Source: Lanius collurio (taxonomy: Eukaryota; Chordata; Aves; Passeriformes; Laniidae). From it: a DNA stretch of 64,000 nucleotides. The stretch covers positions 57,769,847 to 57,833,846 of the forward strand of contig JACBWW010000003.1 in assembly GCA_020086605.1 (NCBI GenBank), read 5' to 3'. The translations under genes were made by a program, and so were the position numbers. The notes under the pieces are model-generated. The model was not told the origin of the DNA, did no database searches, and saw only the letters and a program-made list of their open reading frames with translations. Shown in pieces: positions 39,725-53,500 of this stretch (the stretch's first letter is position 1; every line of letters begins with the position of its first letter).

Positions 39725-40159
39725 TGTTGTGGTTTGACACTGACTCAATATCAGACCCCCACAAGAGCTGCCTGCTCACCCTCCCCTGCCACAGCTGGGC
39801 AGAGAAGGGAAAAATGAAAAAAAAAAAAATATTAACAAAGGAATCATGAGTGAGATAAGGACGGGGAGAAACACTTCAAGGGTGAAACAGGCTCAGCTTA
39901 AGTTGTGAATTTATTACTAACAGACTCAGAGGAGGACAATGAGAAGTAAAATAAGCCCTTAGAACACCTTCCCCCAGCCCCTCCCTCCTTCCTAGCAACA
40001 GTGCAGGGAGACAGGGCATGGAGCTTTGGTCAGTCCATCACCGAAATTTCCTTCTGCAGGAACTCAGCACTTCTGTACAACAAATCATTATGATTACTCA
40101 GAAGCTTTAAAATACTCTAAAATATACATCACCTCTTTGGGCATCATGCAGGAACTCAA

Positions 40160-40450
40160 ACATCTTCCAATTTTTACATAATACCTACTTATCACCTCTT
40201 CTGTGTATTTAGCTTACTTATACATCCTACCAACTCATACATACTTATGCATAACCTATGCAGTTTACTTACTTTTACATAACTTAAAATTTATACATCT
40301 TATTCACTATTTTATACTGCTTATACATGTTATTCTACTTATACACTTTATTTTACCTAACACAGTACTTGTGCATTTTACCTTACTTTATACCTTTTAC
40401 AACTTATCCATAATACAGTACATAAACATTTTGCAACTGCTGGGCATGAG
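40160..40450. repeat. AT-rich degenerate tandem repeat inside the LTR block
   Basis: The sequence repeats variants of cttatacattttattctac with a loose period of about 20 bases. It differs in composition from the flanking LTR sequence, so it is probably part of a younger insertion or a diverged minisatellite. The repeat units are too degraded for firm borders. Confidence 0.55.
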
Positions 40451-41110
40451 ATTACACACTGCTTGATTAGTCCCTTTACTTTGTCCAAGAGCTCCACACA
40501 CACCTCTCAGATAATAAAACTGGTCCCTAATTCAGTACAGCACAGTCCTCTTTATCTATTCCTTCCTGCCTTGGTATTCAGCCTTTCAGCTCCTCCTTTC
40601 CCAACTCTTTTTCAATTTAGTACAGTTTATCTTTCAGTACCTTTCAGTCCTTGATGCTCCAGAGTCAAAATGATGGCAACAACAAAACCCATCCAGTGAT
40701 CAGCAGCCAAGTTTGTCCAAGAAATCCGACCAACCAGACAGACAGCACAGGCCAAGGAGCAGCTACAAGCCTATGCCACCCCTCCTCTCTTCTCCTGCAC
40801 CCTCCTGCTGGGCTTACAAACCCTCCAGGAGCCGACCTGCTACACCTGATGGTGGATCACCAGGTGAAGCTGGTGAGGGTAATTCCAGCCTGGTCTCACT
40901 CTGAAGGCTCCAACAGGAATAACTAAAGATGGTCTGGTTGGGGCACACTATCACGATTCAAAACACCTTACAACATCCTTCTGCTGCTCTGGGAGAGGAG
41001 TCCTTCCCTGTGAGACTGTGGGGTCTCTCTCATGGGAGACAGCTCTCCTGAACTTCCCCGGTGTGGGCCTGCTCTCAGGAGCAGCAGCCACCACCCCTGC
41101 TGCAGTGTGA

Positions 41111-41188
41111 GCCCTGCCAGGGCACACAGCCCCCCAAACTGCTGTGAGCCCCTGCCAGGGCACACAGTCCTCCCAAAACTGCTGTGCC
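41111..41188. repeat. Two-copy duplication within the LTR
   Basis: Two consecutive copies of a unit of about 40 bp contain ctgccagggcacacag followed by cccaaactgctgtg. They are similar but not identical. Together with the array at 41331 they show that this part of the LTR expands by local duplication. Confidence 0.7.
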
Positions 41189-41330
41189 GTGGGTCTCTCT
41201 TTCCACAGGTGCAGCCCTCCAAGGCCAGGCTGCTCCAGCCTGGAAACCTCTTTCTCCACCGGGATTCTCACAGGATCACAGTCTCCGGCACAGGCATCCA
41301 CCTGCTCTGGCACGGGCACCTCCCCAGGGG

Positions 41331-41488
41331 CTGTGGGGGGATCTCTGCATCCCCCATGGATCCAGGGGCTGTGGGGGGATCTCTGCATCCCCCGTGGATC
41401 CCCATGGGCTGTGGGGGGATCTCTACATCCCCCAGGGATCCCCATGGGTTGTGGGGGGATCTCTGCATCCCCCGTGGATCCCCATGGG
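41331..41488. repeat. Minisatellite: four units of 38-40 bp within the LTR
   Basis: Each unit starts ctgtggggggatctct (one unit tt for ct), continues through catcccc, and ends ggatccccat or similar. Starts are at 41331, 41369, 41409 and 41449, and a fifth partial start is at 41489. The units carry BamHI-type ggatcc sites. Translated, they give the glycine-, proline- and cysteine-rich repeats seen in the long frames here (237 codons at 40951-41664, minus), which are therefore not genes. Confidence 0.9.
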
Positions 41489-41871
41489 CTGCAGGGGCAC
41501 AGCTGCTTCACCATGGTCTGCCCCACGGCCTGCAGAGGAACATTGGCTGCAGTGCCTGGGGCACCTCCTCCCCTTCTCCACTGACCTTGGTGTCGCCAAA
41601 TTTTGTTTCCCTCACATGTTCTCACCTCCTCCTCTTCTCTGACTAGAATCCAAAATCTTGTCACTTTGTTTTGATTTTCTTCTTAACCATGGCATCACAG
41701 AGGTGTTACCAACCTCTCTTATTTAGCCCAGCCTGGGCCAGCAGCATGTCCATCTTCAGAGCCATCAGCCATTGGCTCTGCCGGACATGGTGGAAGCTTC
41801 CAGCAGCTTCTCACAGGAGCTGTCTTTGTGGTCCCCTGCTACCTAAAACCAGGCCGTGCCAAACCAATACC

Positions 41872-44497
41872 TGTGAAGAGTGGTTCTAGATAAAGTGGAA
41901 CTCTTCCAGAAGAAGGACTGTTATTTTCACTCCTTTTGGAGAAGAAAAATGACCCTCAAGCTCTGCTCCAAATCAAACAAAGGCTGGATTTGAAGCTCCC
42001 CTTCCACAAGGACCTAACTTAGCCTAGGTGAAAAAAACACAAAATATTCCTGGCCAGTTCTGATATAAACTAGGAAAACTCTAATCTCCCTCAATAGTGA
42101 TGGCTCAAATAGCTTAGTAAAAGTCTCAGCAATATTACCCTTTTTCCAGATATCTTTCTGGCATAAATCTGAGAAGATTCTTGTCATTTTAGAAGAAATG
42201 AGCCACAACAGAAGTTCCATTCACAGATCAACTTGCCTGTTACAAAACTTTTTTTGCTGGTGCATCACACTAGGTAAATAGTAATAATAACAATAACAAT
42301 AATAATAGCAACAATAATAATAATGATAACATCTCTAAAGACCAGTACAAGTTGCATTTTAGTGCTTCCAGCAGCTGTTATAGGAAGCCAAATCATCAGG
42401 AAGGGAAACATATCATCAAAAATAACATTAACAGATTTTGCTGGACTGCCCTTGTCCAGATGCCGCAGAGCTAAATGACACTTGCTAAATATTAGAATGG
42501 GAGAAAAATTGAAGTTGAGTTTCCTAGGCAGTCAGCACACCATTTGCTTTATAGCAATTTTGGCACAGTAATTATCTAAACACAGGTAAAAAAACTCCAT
42601 AACCGTACTGTAATCAGAGCTTAGATTGCATTAAGTTTATGGCACTAGAAAAATATCTTATCAGGGGTTTGTTCAGAACATAGAGAAGTTCTGTCAGAAC
42701 AGATGGTCAGAGATAGTAAAAGCTACACAAGGAGATTATAAAACAACAATGCTTCTGACTTTTAATGGACTTAAAACTCCTGGCTTCTGCAGATGCCACC
42801 TTTCTTCTATACTGCAAAATCTATCAATTTACAGCCCATCTTTTATAATGTAAGCAATTCCACAATGTCCAGTAACACTGCTCAAAATGGCAAAGCCTTT
42901 CAAAGAAACTTATCAAGTGTGACTGCCCGGTGTAGCTGACTTTTAGTTATGGTAAAGGGGCACTTACAGCTGCATCTGCAATTCAAAATGACTATGCAGA
43001 AAAAGAAGAGGAATGCCGAAAAAAAAAGATCCTATTCTGACCTGCTACTGGAGGTGGTAAACTGTGAGCTGAGACTCACTCCCTCTCAACTGATTAAGGA
43101 GCAACAGCAGGTAATCATTGAGTGTTGATGTCAAACAAGCAGCAATGGCGTGTTTGTGCTCTAATAGTAGAAAGCCTATATACAGACTGTATAGCCCAAA
43201 GCTTAATTATGAAACAATCTCCTACAGATTTCAAAAGCAATATTAAAAATATTGCAAGTTCTTAACCTTAATGAGACAAAGTCACTGGCAGAATGGAAAC
43301 TGGCTTAATTTTGTTCTCATGCAATGCCTTCCTCCATGATCACCTTTCCTCTTTAAAGATGGTCATTAATAATTTTAGTGATGAAAATATATTAATACAA
43401 CAAAGATATGTTATCAGCAAAACTTGTAGACAGAAAGTACATACATAAGAAATTTTTCATAGACTTTGCTCCAGAAAGATTACATTGGCCATCCAATGGG
43501 AAAATATCCATACATTACTCATCCATTAATATGTAGCACATCGTTTGTACGTATTACAACATATATTTTGGAAATATGCCCAGTCTTCATGTCAGGTATT
43601 CAGGAATCTACCACAGAGCACCACAGAGGTCCCAGTGATTGATAACACTTCTGTTCCACACAAAGGTTTCTACTGTAAGTTTTTTGGTTATAAACCTTAA
43701 AAATACCAGAGAGGCAATTTGTCTTATCACCGGTAAGTAAATGTTTTTGAGATGAGTAGGTCAAGCTCTTTCTCTTTGTAAGACTTTCTCCACACTCCAT
43801 TTGCTCTTTAGATGTTTTCAGATCATATCCAGGCTGAACAGGGCTCCCTTCACCTCATGTGTAGTGACCTAAAAAGTAGCATCTTACTCACATCACCTCT
43901 GTGTTCAGCATCAGAAATTCACCTCACCAGTAGACAGCAGGTGTGAATCACCCACTCGAGATCTATCCAGTGACTGAAGAAGGAGCCTGGGCAACAGATT
44001 TTGAGTAGACATTAAATGTTTTGACCAAGACAGAGCCTGTCCTTTAAGTGGTAACAGTAATCCAGTGGCAGCTAAAATGTACCCTGGTAGCTCATCTCCC
44101 AACCCTGCCCAGAGGAGCAGACATTATTTCCCACAGAGATCATGGCTGGCCTTCATTTCCTAATGGCTTGTTCTGGCAGGAACACTTGTACCCAGCCTTA
44201 GATAAAAGACTGAAGCTGACAGAGAAGAAAAAACTGCAAAAGCCAGACTGCTCACATAGCATTTGTGAGGCAGCAAAGTTAATTGCTGTGTAATTACCAC
44301 CCAAGTAAATTGTTTAATGTGGTAAAATGTGACCAGGGTTGTTACTTCTGCTGTGAGCAGTGGCTCATGATGCCATCTGCAAGCCATCAACAGAGCACAT
44401 AGAGAATTTACTGCAGATGTAAAGCAAACCCTCAACATCTCCAAGCATGTTGTTAAAAACCCCCATCAAGCGAATACTAACATTTCTGTTGTTTCAG
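41872..44497. other. Unique sequence, no gene seen
   Basis: Apart from the AAT/AAC-type microsatellite at 42281, no repeat was recognised. The part at 42350-43300 is AT-rich and motif-dense and could hold non-coding conserved sequence. Open frames are under 100 codons. Confidence 0.5.
42281..42330. repeat. Imperfect trinucleotide microsatellite (AAT/AAC)
   Basis: A 50-bp tract of interspersed AAT, AAC and a few AGC or GAT units. The interruptions suggest an old, stable array. Confidence 0.9.
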
Positions 44498-44567
44498 ATG
44501 TCACTGTGGCTATTTACACAGGGCTCAATGGTGCCACACTTGTTCGTGTTGATGAGGGAAGAATATG
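44498..44567 (+). other. Possible exon with strong branch site and acceptor
   Basis: A perfect TACTAAC branch-point motif (44475-44481) lies 17 nt before the AG of a pyrimidine tract (atttctgttgtttcag), an almost ideal 3' splice site. Downstream, two frames stay open for the 70 nt up to a weak donor gttagt at 44568. One frame is open from about 44370 to 44683 (about 104 codons) and includes IYTGLNGATLVRVDEGRIW. It has no in-frame ATG except its last codon. The phases would be unequal (1 to 2), which argues against a skippable exon. The donor has T at +3, the main weakness. No family was recognised. Chance remains the leading explanation. Confidence 0.2.
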
Positions 44568-47500
44568 GTTAGTTAAGAGAAGAGCAGGTTGGCAATGGCT
44601 TCTGAGGTTAGGAAAAAAAAATAAAAGGGGTATAAAAGACACATCAGTGTTCAACCATAATTGGAAATCCAGCTATGTCATGTAGAGAGGGGAGTGATGG
44701 GAGGAAAGAAATGTGGTCTGTCATGAAAGCAGCTTTCTGGCAATTTACTGTGGGATTTTGAGCTGCTCCTATAAACAGCAGGCAACTGCTGGATCAGCTA
44801 CTGACTCCTTCTGGGTGCAATGTGCTCAGTGCTCGATGCCAGCGGGCAGGAGTGCCAGCCCACTCCTAACCACACCCGTGCTTGAATCTGTAAAGCTGAG
44901 CTAAGGCACTGAAAATAGAGTGAAATCCAGGTGTGTGGAGGTCTGATGCAAACAGCTCATGGACCTGCAGCACCTTTGCAGGGCAGAGCTCCCTGGGAAT
45001 CAAAAGGTTTGGGCACAGACTGCTGCACTACACATAGGGAGAACCTTTATATCTTATTTTACCAGTATTATTTCATTACCTGCTATCTCCAGTTCAAAAG
45101 GTCATCGTAAAAAATAAATAATATAGCGACACTTTGAATCTGTGCTTTAAAACACTGACCTATTTCCTGTTGCTGCACTTCTTGTCCTCACACCACTTAT
45201 CACTTGTCCATTATAAGGGCTTTGATTTGTTATAAAGTTTTTCTATATTTTTAATTTTTTTTTTTCATAATGAGAACATTTCAGAAACAGATAAAAGATC
45301 CAGGTACCACCAAATCTCTTTATATTCGAGTTCCTTGGTGCCAGAGGTGCCTTTGTAAATGTCTCCCATGATCCACAGTGACCCAGACTCTCAGCAAATC
45401 TCATTCAAAGCAGAAAATTGAGCCCTATAAAAGACTGTTCTTCCCACTTAAGAGTATCCAGGATTATCAGGACACATTACTTCATGAGAGAGAAATGCTT
45501 CCCAGCTTCACGGATTGTCACACTTTGAGTCATCTCATGCTAGTGGCTGGAGCCTGGTTTCTTGGTTGCTTTTTACAGAGTTGCAGAGAGCATGAAAGAA
45601 AAAGAGACAACCTGCAAAGCAATTTTTTTGTTTGTTTGTTTAAACCCAGGTAAAAGCACTGCCTTAATACCACTTCTGTGTATATGAGGTGTCTGCTGAG
45701 CAGATTAGAGAATATATATTTGTGCAACATTTGGAAGCGGCTCGAGTTTATGTGTTTGCATCTTATGTATTAAAAACAGGCAGGTACAAGTGTAGACCCC
45801 ATGATTGACACACACACTTTTTGAAAAAGCAACATGTACATTTACTTCTAGAGAATTGCCCACAGGAACCTTTTGGTCTTATAAAAAAATAATACTCATT
45901 TTGACTTAACTGAAGCTAAATTCTTCCTCAGGTGATTATACACATTGGGATGAAGTAAAAAATTTGTTTATATTTTGGGTCAGAAAAGCAGCTTCTAGAT
46001 TTTGAAGCTGTTTGCTTTCTTTCATAGAACAGTTGGTTTGGAGCAAAAAATTGTGTGCATAAAGCTGCACCATTTTACACCATAAGAGGCTGATCCACAG
46101 CTATCTTCAACCCAGTGGAATTGAAAAAATTGAATTAGAGCAGAAGTAAATTGCCATAGTTTAGCTGATTACAGCAGCTGAAGAGTATTGTGACAGATTT
46201 GAAGGATATCAGCAGACTGTGAGCAATGTTGCACTGTTACAACTCAGTCTTCAAGTTTGTACATTTAATTTTCATGTACAACATAGAGTGGCAATATTTA
46301 ACATATACTAATAACAACTAAGCCATGCATCTTCTTGATTTTTTTCCTGATACTTCCAATTGCAAAGTTATTTTTATTGGAAAAGTAAATGGTAACATAC
46401 AACAGTGCACAGCAGATTTTGCTGGTGTTATCATGTGAGCAAAGCAGTATCCTAATAATGTTTACCATTACAAAAGAAACTATAGTAGAGATGGAGCCAT
46501 TGCTACTTGGTGACATCTTCCTTTGCAGAGGATTTCAGGAACCAATTCTTTAGAATTTTATGCACCAGGTAAGGGCTAACACTAGGCACACTTGGATCAT
46601 GAGAGATCCACTGCAAAGCCCAAAACTTTTGCTTCCTTTTATGATTGGTTTTATCAGTAGCAGAACATGGTATTTTGTCATCATCAGTTTTATAATGCCA
46701 ACTCATCAAACTCTTTCTATTTTGTTTTTATGATTCTCTCCTAATAGGTTGAAGGAGGTGGTGCAGGAACCCAGCACATAAAACACATTGGCCCTGCACA
46801 GCTGTCCCTGTCCTGTGGCAGTTCAGGACTGGAGCAAATACAGTGATCACACAGCTGTAGGAATCAGCTTGGGAAAAGCCCCAAGTTTTACTATTCTTAA
46901 GATTTAATTAGACTCTTAATAATTAGAATTTGGCAATTATGTACTTTAATGGAAGCTGGTTTAATAAAATTATTTTCAGTGGAAAAATATGTTACACAGC
47001 AAATCTTCCTTTAGTTAAAAGTTGCACAAGAGAAGGCACACATAACAAGGAGGTGGGCAGATGATTATTTCATAGCAGAAAACTCTTTTCAACTTTAATG
47101 TGAAAATAAAGAATGCTTTTTATTATTTCTAAATCAAACTATTCTGCAGCATTTTATTCTGCCATCAATAGTTGATCTTTTTACACTGAATGAAGACCAA
47201 AATGAAATACAGATATTTCACACTTCCATGTAGACTGTAAATTCTATTTTCTGACTAGGTCTAAATACAACTACTGAAATAGACAAATTCAAATGTGGAT
47301 TTTTAATTATTCTTTTTTAATATTGAAAAGATATTGGCTTTTCCTAAAGTGTAAATCAATAAATGGTGTAAATAAACCTTGCAGTAATTACATGAGGGAA
47401 AAAAAGGACCACAAGAATAAATAAAGACAAATCATTTATGACATCCTCATTTTCTTTTTAAAAAATGAGGAAAAATAAATCCTTCACAGCTGAAGGCTAG

Positions 47501-50500
47501 TTTTGCATTTTCCTCACAGATACTTTTTCAGCATTTTTTAGAGTTCACAAACCAAGGCAAGAGCATGTTCTCTTGTTCTCGTGCTCTCAGTATCTCAAAA
47601 CATATCATTTTACTGCAAGGGGAAAAGGGCAATAAAGTTGACCTGCAAATCTCTTACTTGAGCCTTAGTAATTTTAGACAGGTGCCCTTTGCTTAGCAAT
47701 ACTTTTTTTCTTGAAAGACTATGTCTTAGCACAAAGGAGAAAAAAATAATTGTAGACGTGGCCTTTAGAAAGCCAATGGCTTACAAATTAATTTTACTGG
47801 AGGCTGTAGCAATTACAAGACTTGGTGGTGCCATCTGGATATTCACCTGAACTTCCCCACAGCGTCCACTTCTCTGTCCAGGTTTCCGTAGCAATTTGTT
47901 GAGGAAATGCTGTAGATCTCAACATGTCCTAAAAAAACAAAATATTTTGGTGGTCTCACTGTTAAGGATAATCAAGATCTGTGTCTTTGTGTTGTTGTTC
48001 AAAGTCTTTCAGAGTCAGGTGCTGCATACATGGAAATTCACCTTTTGCTCTGCAGCTGCCATTTCTTTCTGTTAGCAGAAGTCTCTGCTGAAATTAGGGA
48101 TGCTGCCAGCTCAGAATGAACACTCCTACTCTCCAAGGGGCTTGAAATGTCTTTAATTAAACTTTTTTTTTTCCAGATTGAGGAGTGCAAGAATGCTGTC
48201 CAAATGACAGCACCTGTCTGGGAAATGAAATCTCTTTTACAGAGAGATAAAAATCTCTCAGGGGAAGTTCTATCAGCAAAGATCAGGATAAGAGTTCTAA
48301 TTCTGCTCAAAGAGTAGGAGACTGGAAGTAGTTGCAATCAATAATCTGGAAAAAGCCAGTTCAGATCTGTCATCTGCCCAGGAATCACAAGAGCACCAAA
48401 CTCTTGCATTCTGAGTACTTTAATCCACATGGGCACAGAAGTTACATCCCACTTTTTACACACAGAACACCAAGGAATTAAGGGTCATTTTCCATATTAG
48501 ATATGGATTTGTTTTCAAAAACATGAAGCATTTTGTGCAGTGCAAACATTTCCAGCCCAATTCCACAAATTAAAGAAAACAAAAAAATACCAAAAAATTA
48601 AATAATTGATTTATATAAGACAGGACAAGACAAGACACTCTTTTTCTGGAAAAGAAGAGAAATCCAGTGACCAATACCACAATTGAACAGACTCCAGTGT
48701 CATTAGCACACTTAGGTTCTGACTTATACCATCAATAATTCAGTGTCTCCCAAGTTTGAAGTCTTCCTGTTCTGTAGTCTTATGTTTGGATCCGGGACCC
48801 ATGGACAGAACTAGACCCCACACCAGAAACTCCTTTTCTGTGCTCAGCAGGGTGCTGACTGCAGAGTTCATCATCTCCTGCAAGAGCAGTAACCAGGTTG
48901 AGGTACCTTGTGAGGCAACTGCACAAAGCTCTCTGAGCTGTGGCTCCTCAAACCTGGCCTGGGTTTCACAAGATTCAAGTCTGGTGTAGTTTCCTGGGAA
49001 CTTCACACATATAATTTCTTAAACTGCCTGTATGAAACATTTTAAACCCAAAGCACGTGTTTTAAGAGGTATTAACATGTCATTATTTCTTCTCATTAAA
49101 GTCTCTTTGCAGTGTTTTTCCCAGTTATGTCACTCTAAACTTTCTGTGCTTTTTAAACATTTAGGTTCTTTTCATTTCTGCACTTCTTTAGCTTCTTAAA
49201 CTATCTGCTTTTGAAGTACCTTTTTTTCCTAGTAAATCAACCCAAAATTTAAATAATGATTAAACAATAATTCACTGGAGAAGATAGTAGTGGCATTTTG
49301 ACTCAAATGTGAGTTTATTTTCCATAATAAAATATGTCAATATTTATCCTTATTTAAAGCATAATTTTCTCATATAATAGAGCCAATATTAAGGGAGCTC
49401 TCTATCTTAGAAATATATAAGATGCCATTTTTCATTGTCTGGAGACTGCAAAGCTAAGAAATATTGTATCTACTGCTATATGAGCATAGCTCTTGAGACA
49501 GCTTTGATAGGGAGACACGAGGTTTTTCCATTAATCATTCTTTTACTGCTTGCTACTCAGTTTCAGTCATTAACTTGTAGGGCCCAGAAGGCTTATAGCA
49601 CAGAGAATTTGACTGCTGCCAGTGTAAAATCACCAATAAGGGTTGGGCTTTTTAAAAGATTTGTAGTAGTTTGTAGATGTTTTTAACAGCAGGATCCAGA
49701 AGGCAAATATCTCTTAAAGGTTTTGAAACTTGTGAAACTAGTTATAAATTGTCAGTATGAATATTGATAAAATTATTACAGTACCTTTTAAAAAGATGCT
49801 CACATTCAAAGCCTGACTGTTTTTCAACAGAAATGAAAGCAGCAGTGGCCTCGAATCAAAACCCTACATCTATGAAGCTTGAAAAAATGAGAGATTAAAA
49901 ATGCAGCTCTCAGTCTCCATCTTTGCTCTGTTCTAAACTTTGGGTTAACTTTGCCTGACAAATTGAAGCCTTACATTTACAGCTTGGCTATCCAGGGAAG
50001 GAAAAGGACATAGCCCTGCAAATGTCATTGCTTTATCCTTCTCAGCACATCAGGGCAGACACATATTTTATACAACTCTCTTTCTGAATACTGAGTTGAC
50101 ATTGTTTTCAAAGGAAAAGGAAATCCTTGAATTCAAAAACTGTATTTTTCCTCATATATTTATTCTCATTAAATTGTTTGTGCATAATTTTCAATGAGTT
50201 GGTACTAATCTGAATACCCAGATAATCATTATCAGCTGCATCAAAGAAATTCATCATCTTTTTCATTTGCTGCCTGGTTAACATACAGCTGATAATGGCA
50301 GTGCCCTTATCTGAGGGAAAATCCAGCTCTAAGGAGTAGTGGGCAATTTTTAGGTGATATAAAACAAGAACGCAATATGCTGATAAAATTTTTATATTTG
50401 AAGAATTTTGCAGGAAAGGGTAGTGGTTGAAAATTTTTCCCATGCATGGGATTTGTCCTCATTCTCCGTGAGGTACAAATTATCTTACATGGACCACATA

Positions 50501-53500
50501 CATAAGCCTGAATTTCAGTGGCTGAGAACTCTGAAATACAACCTCAATAAAAGCACAAATAGCTCCAGATGTCTTGAAATAAATCTAGATTCTCTTGCTC
50601 CAGGCTACAGTTTCAAAAGGGCCAGCTTGTTGGCAGGGCCAAAAGTGTATGGTGAATTTGATTTTAAGGTGAATGTTCTCCCTTTTTAACCTCATTATTT
50701 TGTCTGGAGACCTTCCTGCTGATGGCTGTCTAGGGTAGAGATTACATTTCAGTCTGGTTTAAAGTGGAGACCTCAAATGGCTGTCCCAGGGAATATGGAG
50801 CAAGAAACCTTTTACAGACAGAGAGATGACAAAAGGCAGCTTAACTTTTACTACATCAGACACCTGTCTGTTTTGCCAGTGTCCACAGTAGTTTTAAGAT
50901 CCTTAATGAATTCATTTGTCGCAATTATATGTGATCATTTTGGAATTCTAGTTTTTTTTCTAGGCAGCACCAGTGTGACTGTGGAAGTGGGTACCAGTCC
51001 CATTTCAAATGGAGACACATGCTCCTACTAGGTTCCAGTTTGTCTTTTCTTCATCAGGTCCATCCCTGTCTATCACAGTATCTATAACACTCAGCTTCAT
51101 CTTTTAATGGGAAAAAACATTTGTATTTGCCACCTAGTTTTCCTGAAGATGCAGCTACAAAGGCTTATTGCTCTTCTTCCTTGGAGTCTGGACTTCATGC
51201 TCAGCAAAAGTGATGCTTAAATAAACTGCCAAAAGAGTGCACATTTTGAAGGTGGATGAATTATAGCAGTCCTATAGGTGCTCCCACAGCTGGAAGAAAT
51301 GTCCCTGCTACATTGCTGCAAAAGCAGCACATAATATTCACTTTCCCTCATTGTGGCAGGACACCTCTCAGTCCTGTTCACAGCTACACTGGTGCATTTA
51401 AGAAGATACACACAGAAGACACACAGAAGACACAATCATACATGGGAATGTGAGTGTCCCGTACTTCAGCCTGACTGCCAGATGTGGCACATCTGCAGTT
51501 CCTGAGGGATCTCTGACCACAGCACAAGATTTACATTCTCCATTGCAGACTCCAAACTGGACACACACATCTCCTAAAGAGCAGATTTGCTGAGGCTTTA
51601 TAAAGAAAATCTCCTTTCAGCCCCAAGTCGCGTGGTGTATGCCAGGTGTCACATGCAGGAAGGGAAGCTGATGGCTGTTTGGCACTGGCCTTCAAAGGGG
51701 GCCCTGAGTGACAGCTCTGCTTCTCCCAGAACCTGAATTCAACATGAGGAGCAGCACTGGAGAGCAGCACACACCAGCTGATGCCACTCAAATCACCTCA
51801 CATTTTTGTGGTTTGCTCTATGAATGACAGTGAGAGGATGTGGGGGATCAGGGGAGGTTGCACAGATTTCATCCCAAGCCCAGCTGTGGAATGTGGACAA
51901 TGCACACTGGGTACACATGTCCACTGTAGATCTGTGGCCATGCAGGTCTCACTGAAGACAGCAACCTGTCCTCTTCCTGGTTCTGTGGTTCTCTCCGTGC
52001 AAATCTATCAACAATTTCCTTTCTCACTTCTTCAGCAATGCTTCAGGATGCACCCCCCTTAATTAACAAATCTTAATTCTAAAGCTCTAAATTTTAACCT
52101 TTTTTTCATCCTTGTGGCAAGCACAAGCATGCTATGATAATCATGGATAAATAATTATTATTAATCCCAATACATTATTAGCAGCACATACAGTATATAA
52201 ATAGTGCAAAATTATTATTTGAACACATAAATTTACACCAGACCAAAGAATGGTAAGATTGATCCAGGGTCATGGGAGGAGGAGTGTGACATCTGTGGGA
52301 GGAAGGCAGATTTTCTCACGTGGGAAATGGCATCCAGAGTAATCATGCAGTTCTAATTTTGGCAGCACTGTCTGGAAGACCTGACAGCAGTCAGGACAGC
52401 ACTGCCTTTGTAGACTGCATCCTCTTCCCTTCGATATAAAACAAAAAGCAGTGACCTAAGGTCCATTTAGACCTTAGGTGGAAGAAGTATCATCTTGCCT
52501 GGGAATATCAGGCAGAAAATTTCCTGGGCAGTCATTTCACTTAAAAAGCTTCCATCTAAGACAAAAGCCAAATGATATCAGTTTAGAGGACACAACCAGC
52601 AGAAAAATGTAAGTGAGGCGAAGAAAACAAAGGTTTAAGAAAGGTGTTAAAGCATGACCCTTTCTGACCTTTTTTTTCCCCCATGCAGTGGATGATGTTT
52701 CACTTTGGTTGTTCTGTTATCAGTGGGATGGTTCAGCACAAATGAAGAGCTGTCAGACCTGACATGGAAATCAGGCTAGAAAAGGCATTGTCATCATGCT
52801 GGGAAACTGTCTCAGAGAGGCATTACCTCAGTGACCAAGCTTTAGGGAGCATTAGACAAGGGAACTGGTCTGTATAAAGGAATACAGGCTTTAAAGAAAA
52901 TCAGTCTTCCATCCTTTCCATTTTAAAAATGACCTGTTAATTAAATTTCAGGAGAAATGTGGCATGTTGAGCTGGTCAGGAAAACTTCACCTCTGAAAGC
53001 AGGTAATTTTGGCATTGGGTAAAAAAGACAGTTTTTCTTCTTTCTCCTATTTCCAGCTAAACACATAATTTTTCAGCATTTGGGTTGAAAATGGTTTTTT
53101 CTTGTTTAATAGAAGAGGGTGGGCAAAAGAAGGGTAAAAGATATCAGACCAGATAACTGCCCTTTGCAGATTCTGCTCTTGGAGAGGGACTTAAACCTAA
53201 CATTGTTGGGGAAAATCTGAGTTCATATGACAGAAGTGTTGGGACTTATCTATTTTATTTGGATAGACACCTCTGAGAGTCCTCAGCTGGTTTCACTTGA
53301 GCTGAACAATTCTGATATTCATAGTTTCTGTTCCCCTCAACTGCAGATCCAGACCCTCTGATGAATAAGGCACCATACCCTTACAGTGAACCTTCCCTGG
53401 CTGTGGGTTAGCACTGGGCAAACTTCCTTGGCTAGGAGTGAGGAAGCTGCCACAGTATGTGGATGGATCCATGCAGTGGCTCAGCCCTTTGGTTTGTAGG

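Larger units (their letters stand above)
39725..41871 (-). mobile_element. Avian endogenous retrovirus LTR (ERVL-like), solitary and interrupted
   Basis: The block begins tgttgtggtttgacac and ends gtgccaaaccaatac. As I recall it, this matches the two ends of a long avian ERVL-type LTR lying on the minus strand. Between them are familiar parts: ttcccccagcccctccctcc, accttggtgtcgccaaattt, and ggacatggtggaagcttcca followed by gcagcttctcac. A minus-strand AATAAA (plus 39910-39915) lies about 185 bp before the 3' end, as expected for an LTR polyadenylation signal. No gag, pol or env sequence adjoins it, so it is most likely a solo LTR. About 0.85 kb near 40070-40960 does not match the LTR and looks like an insertion. 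No clear target-site duplication was found. The family name is from memory. Confidence 0.75.

Noticed and set aside
40951..41664. 237-codon minus-strand frame and overlapping plus-strand frames of 146-204 codons
   Set aside because: They lie in the GC-rich LTR and translate its 40-bp tandem repeat in every frame. The stop-poor composition explains their length.
44615..44640. TATA-like sequence (ggggtataaaag)
   Set aside because: There is no initiator, downstream gene or GC-rich promoter context, and TATA-like strings are common in AT-rich DNA.
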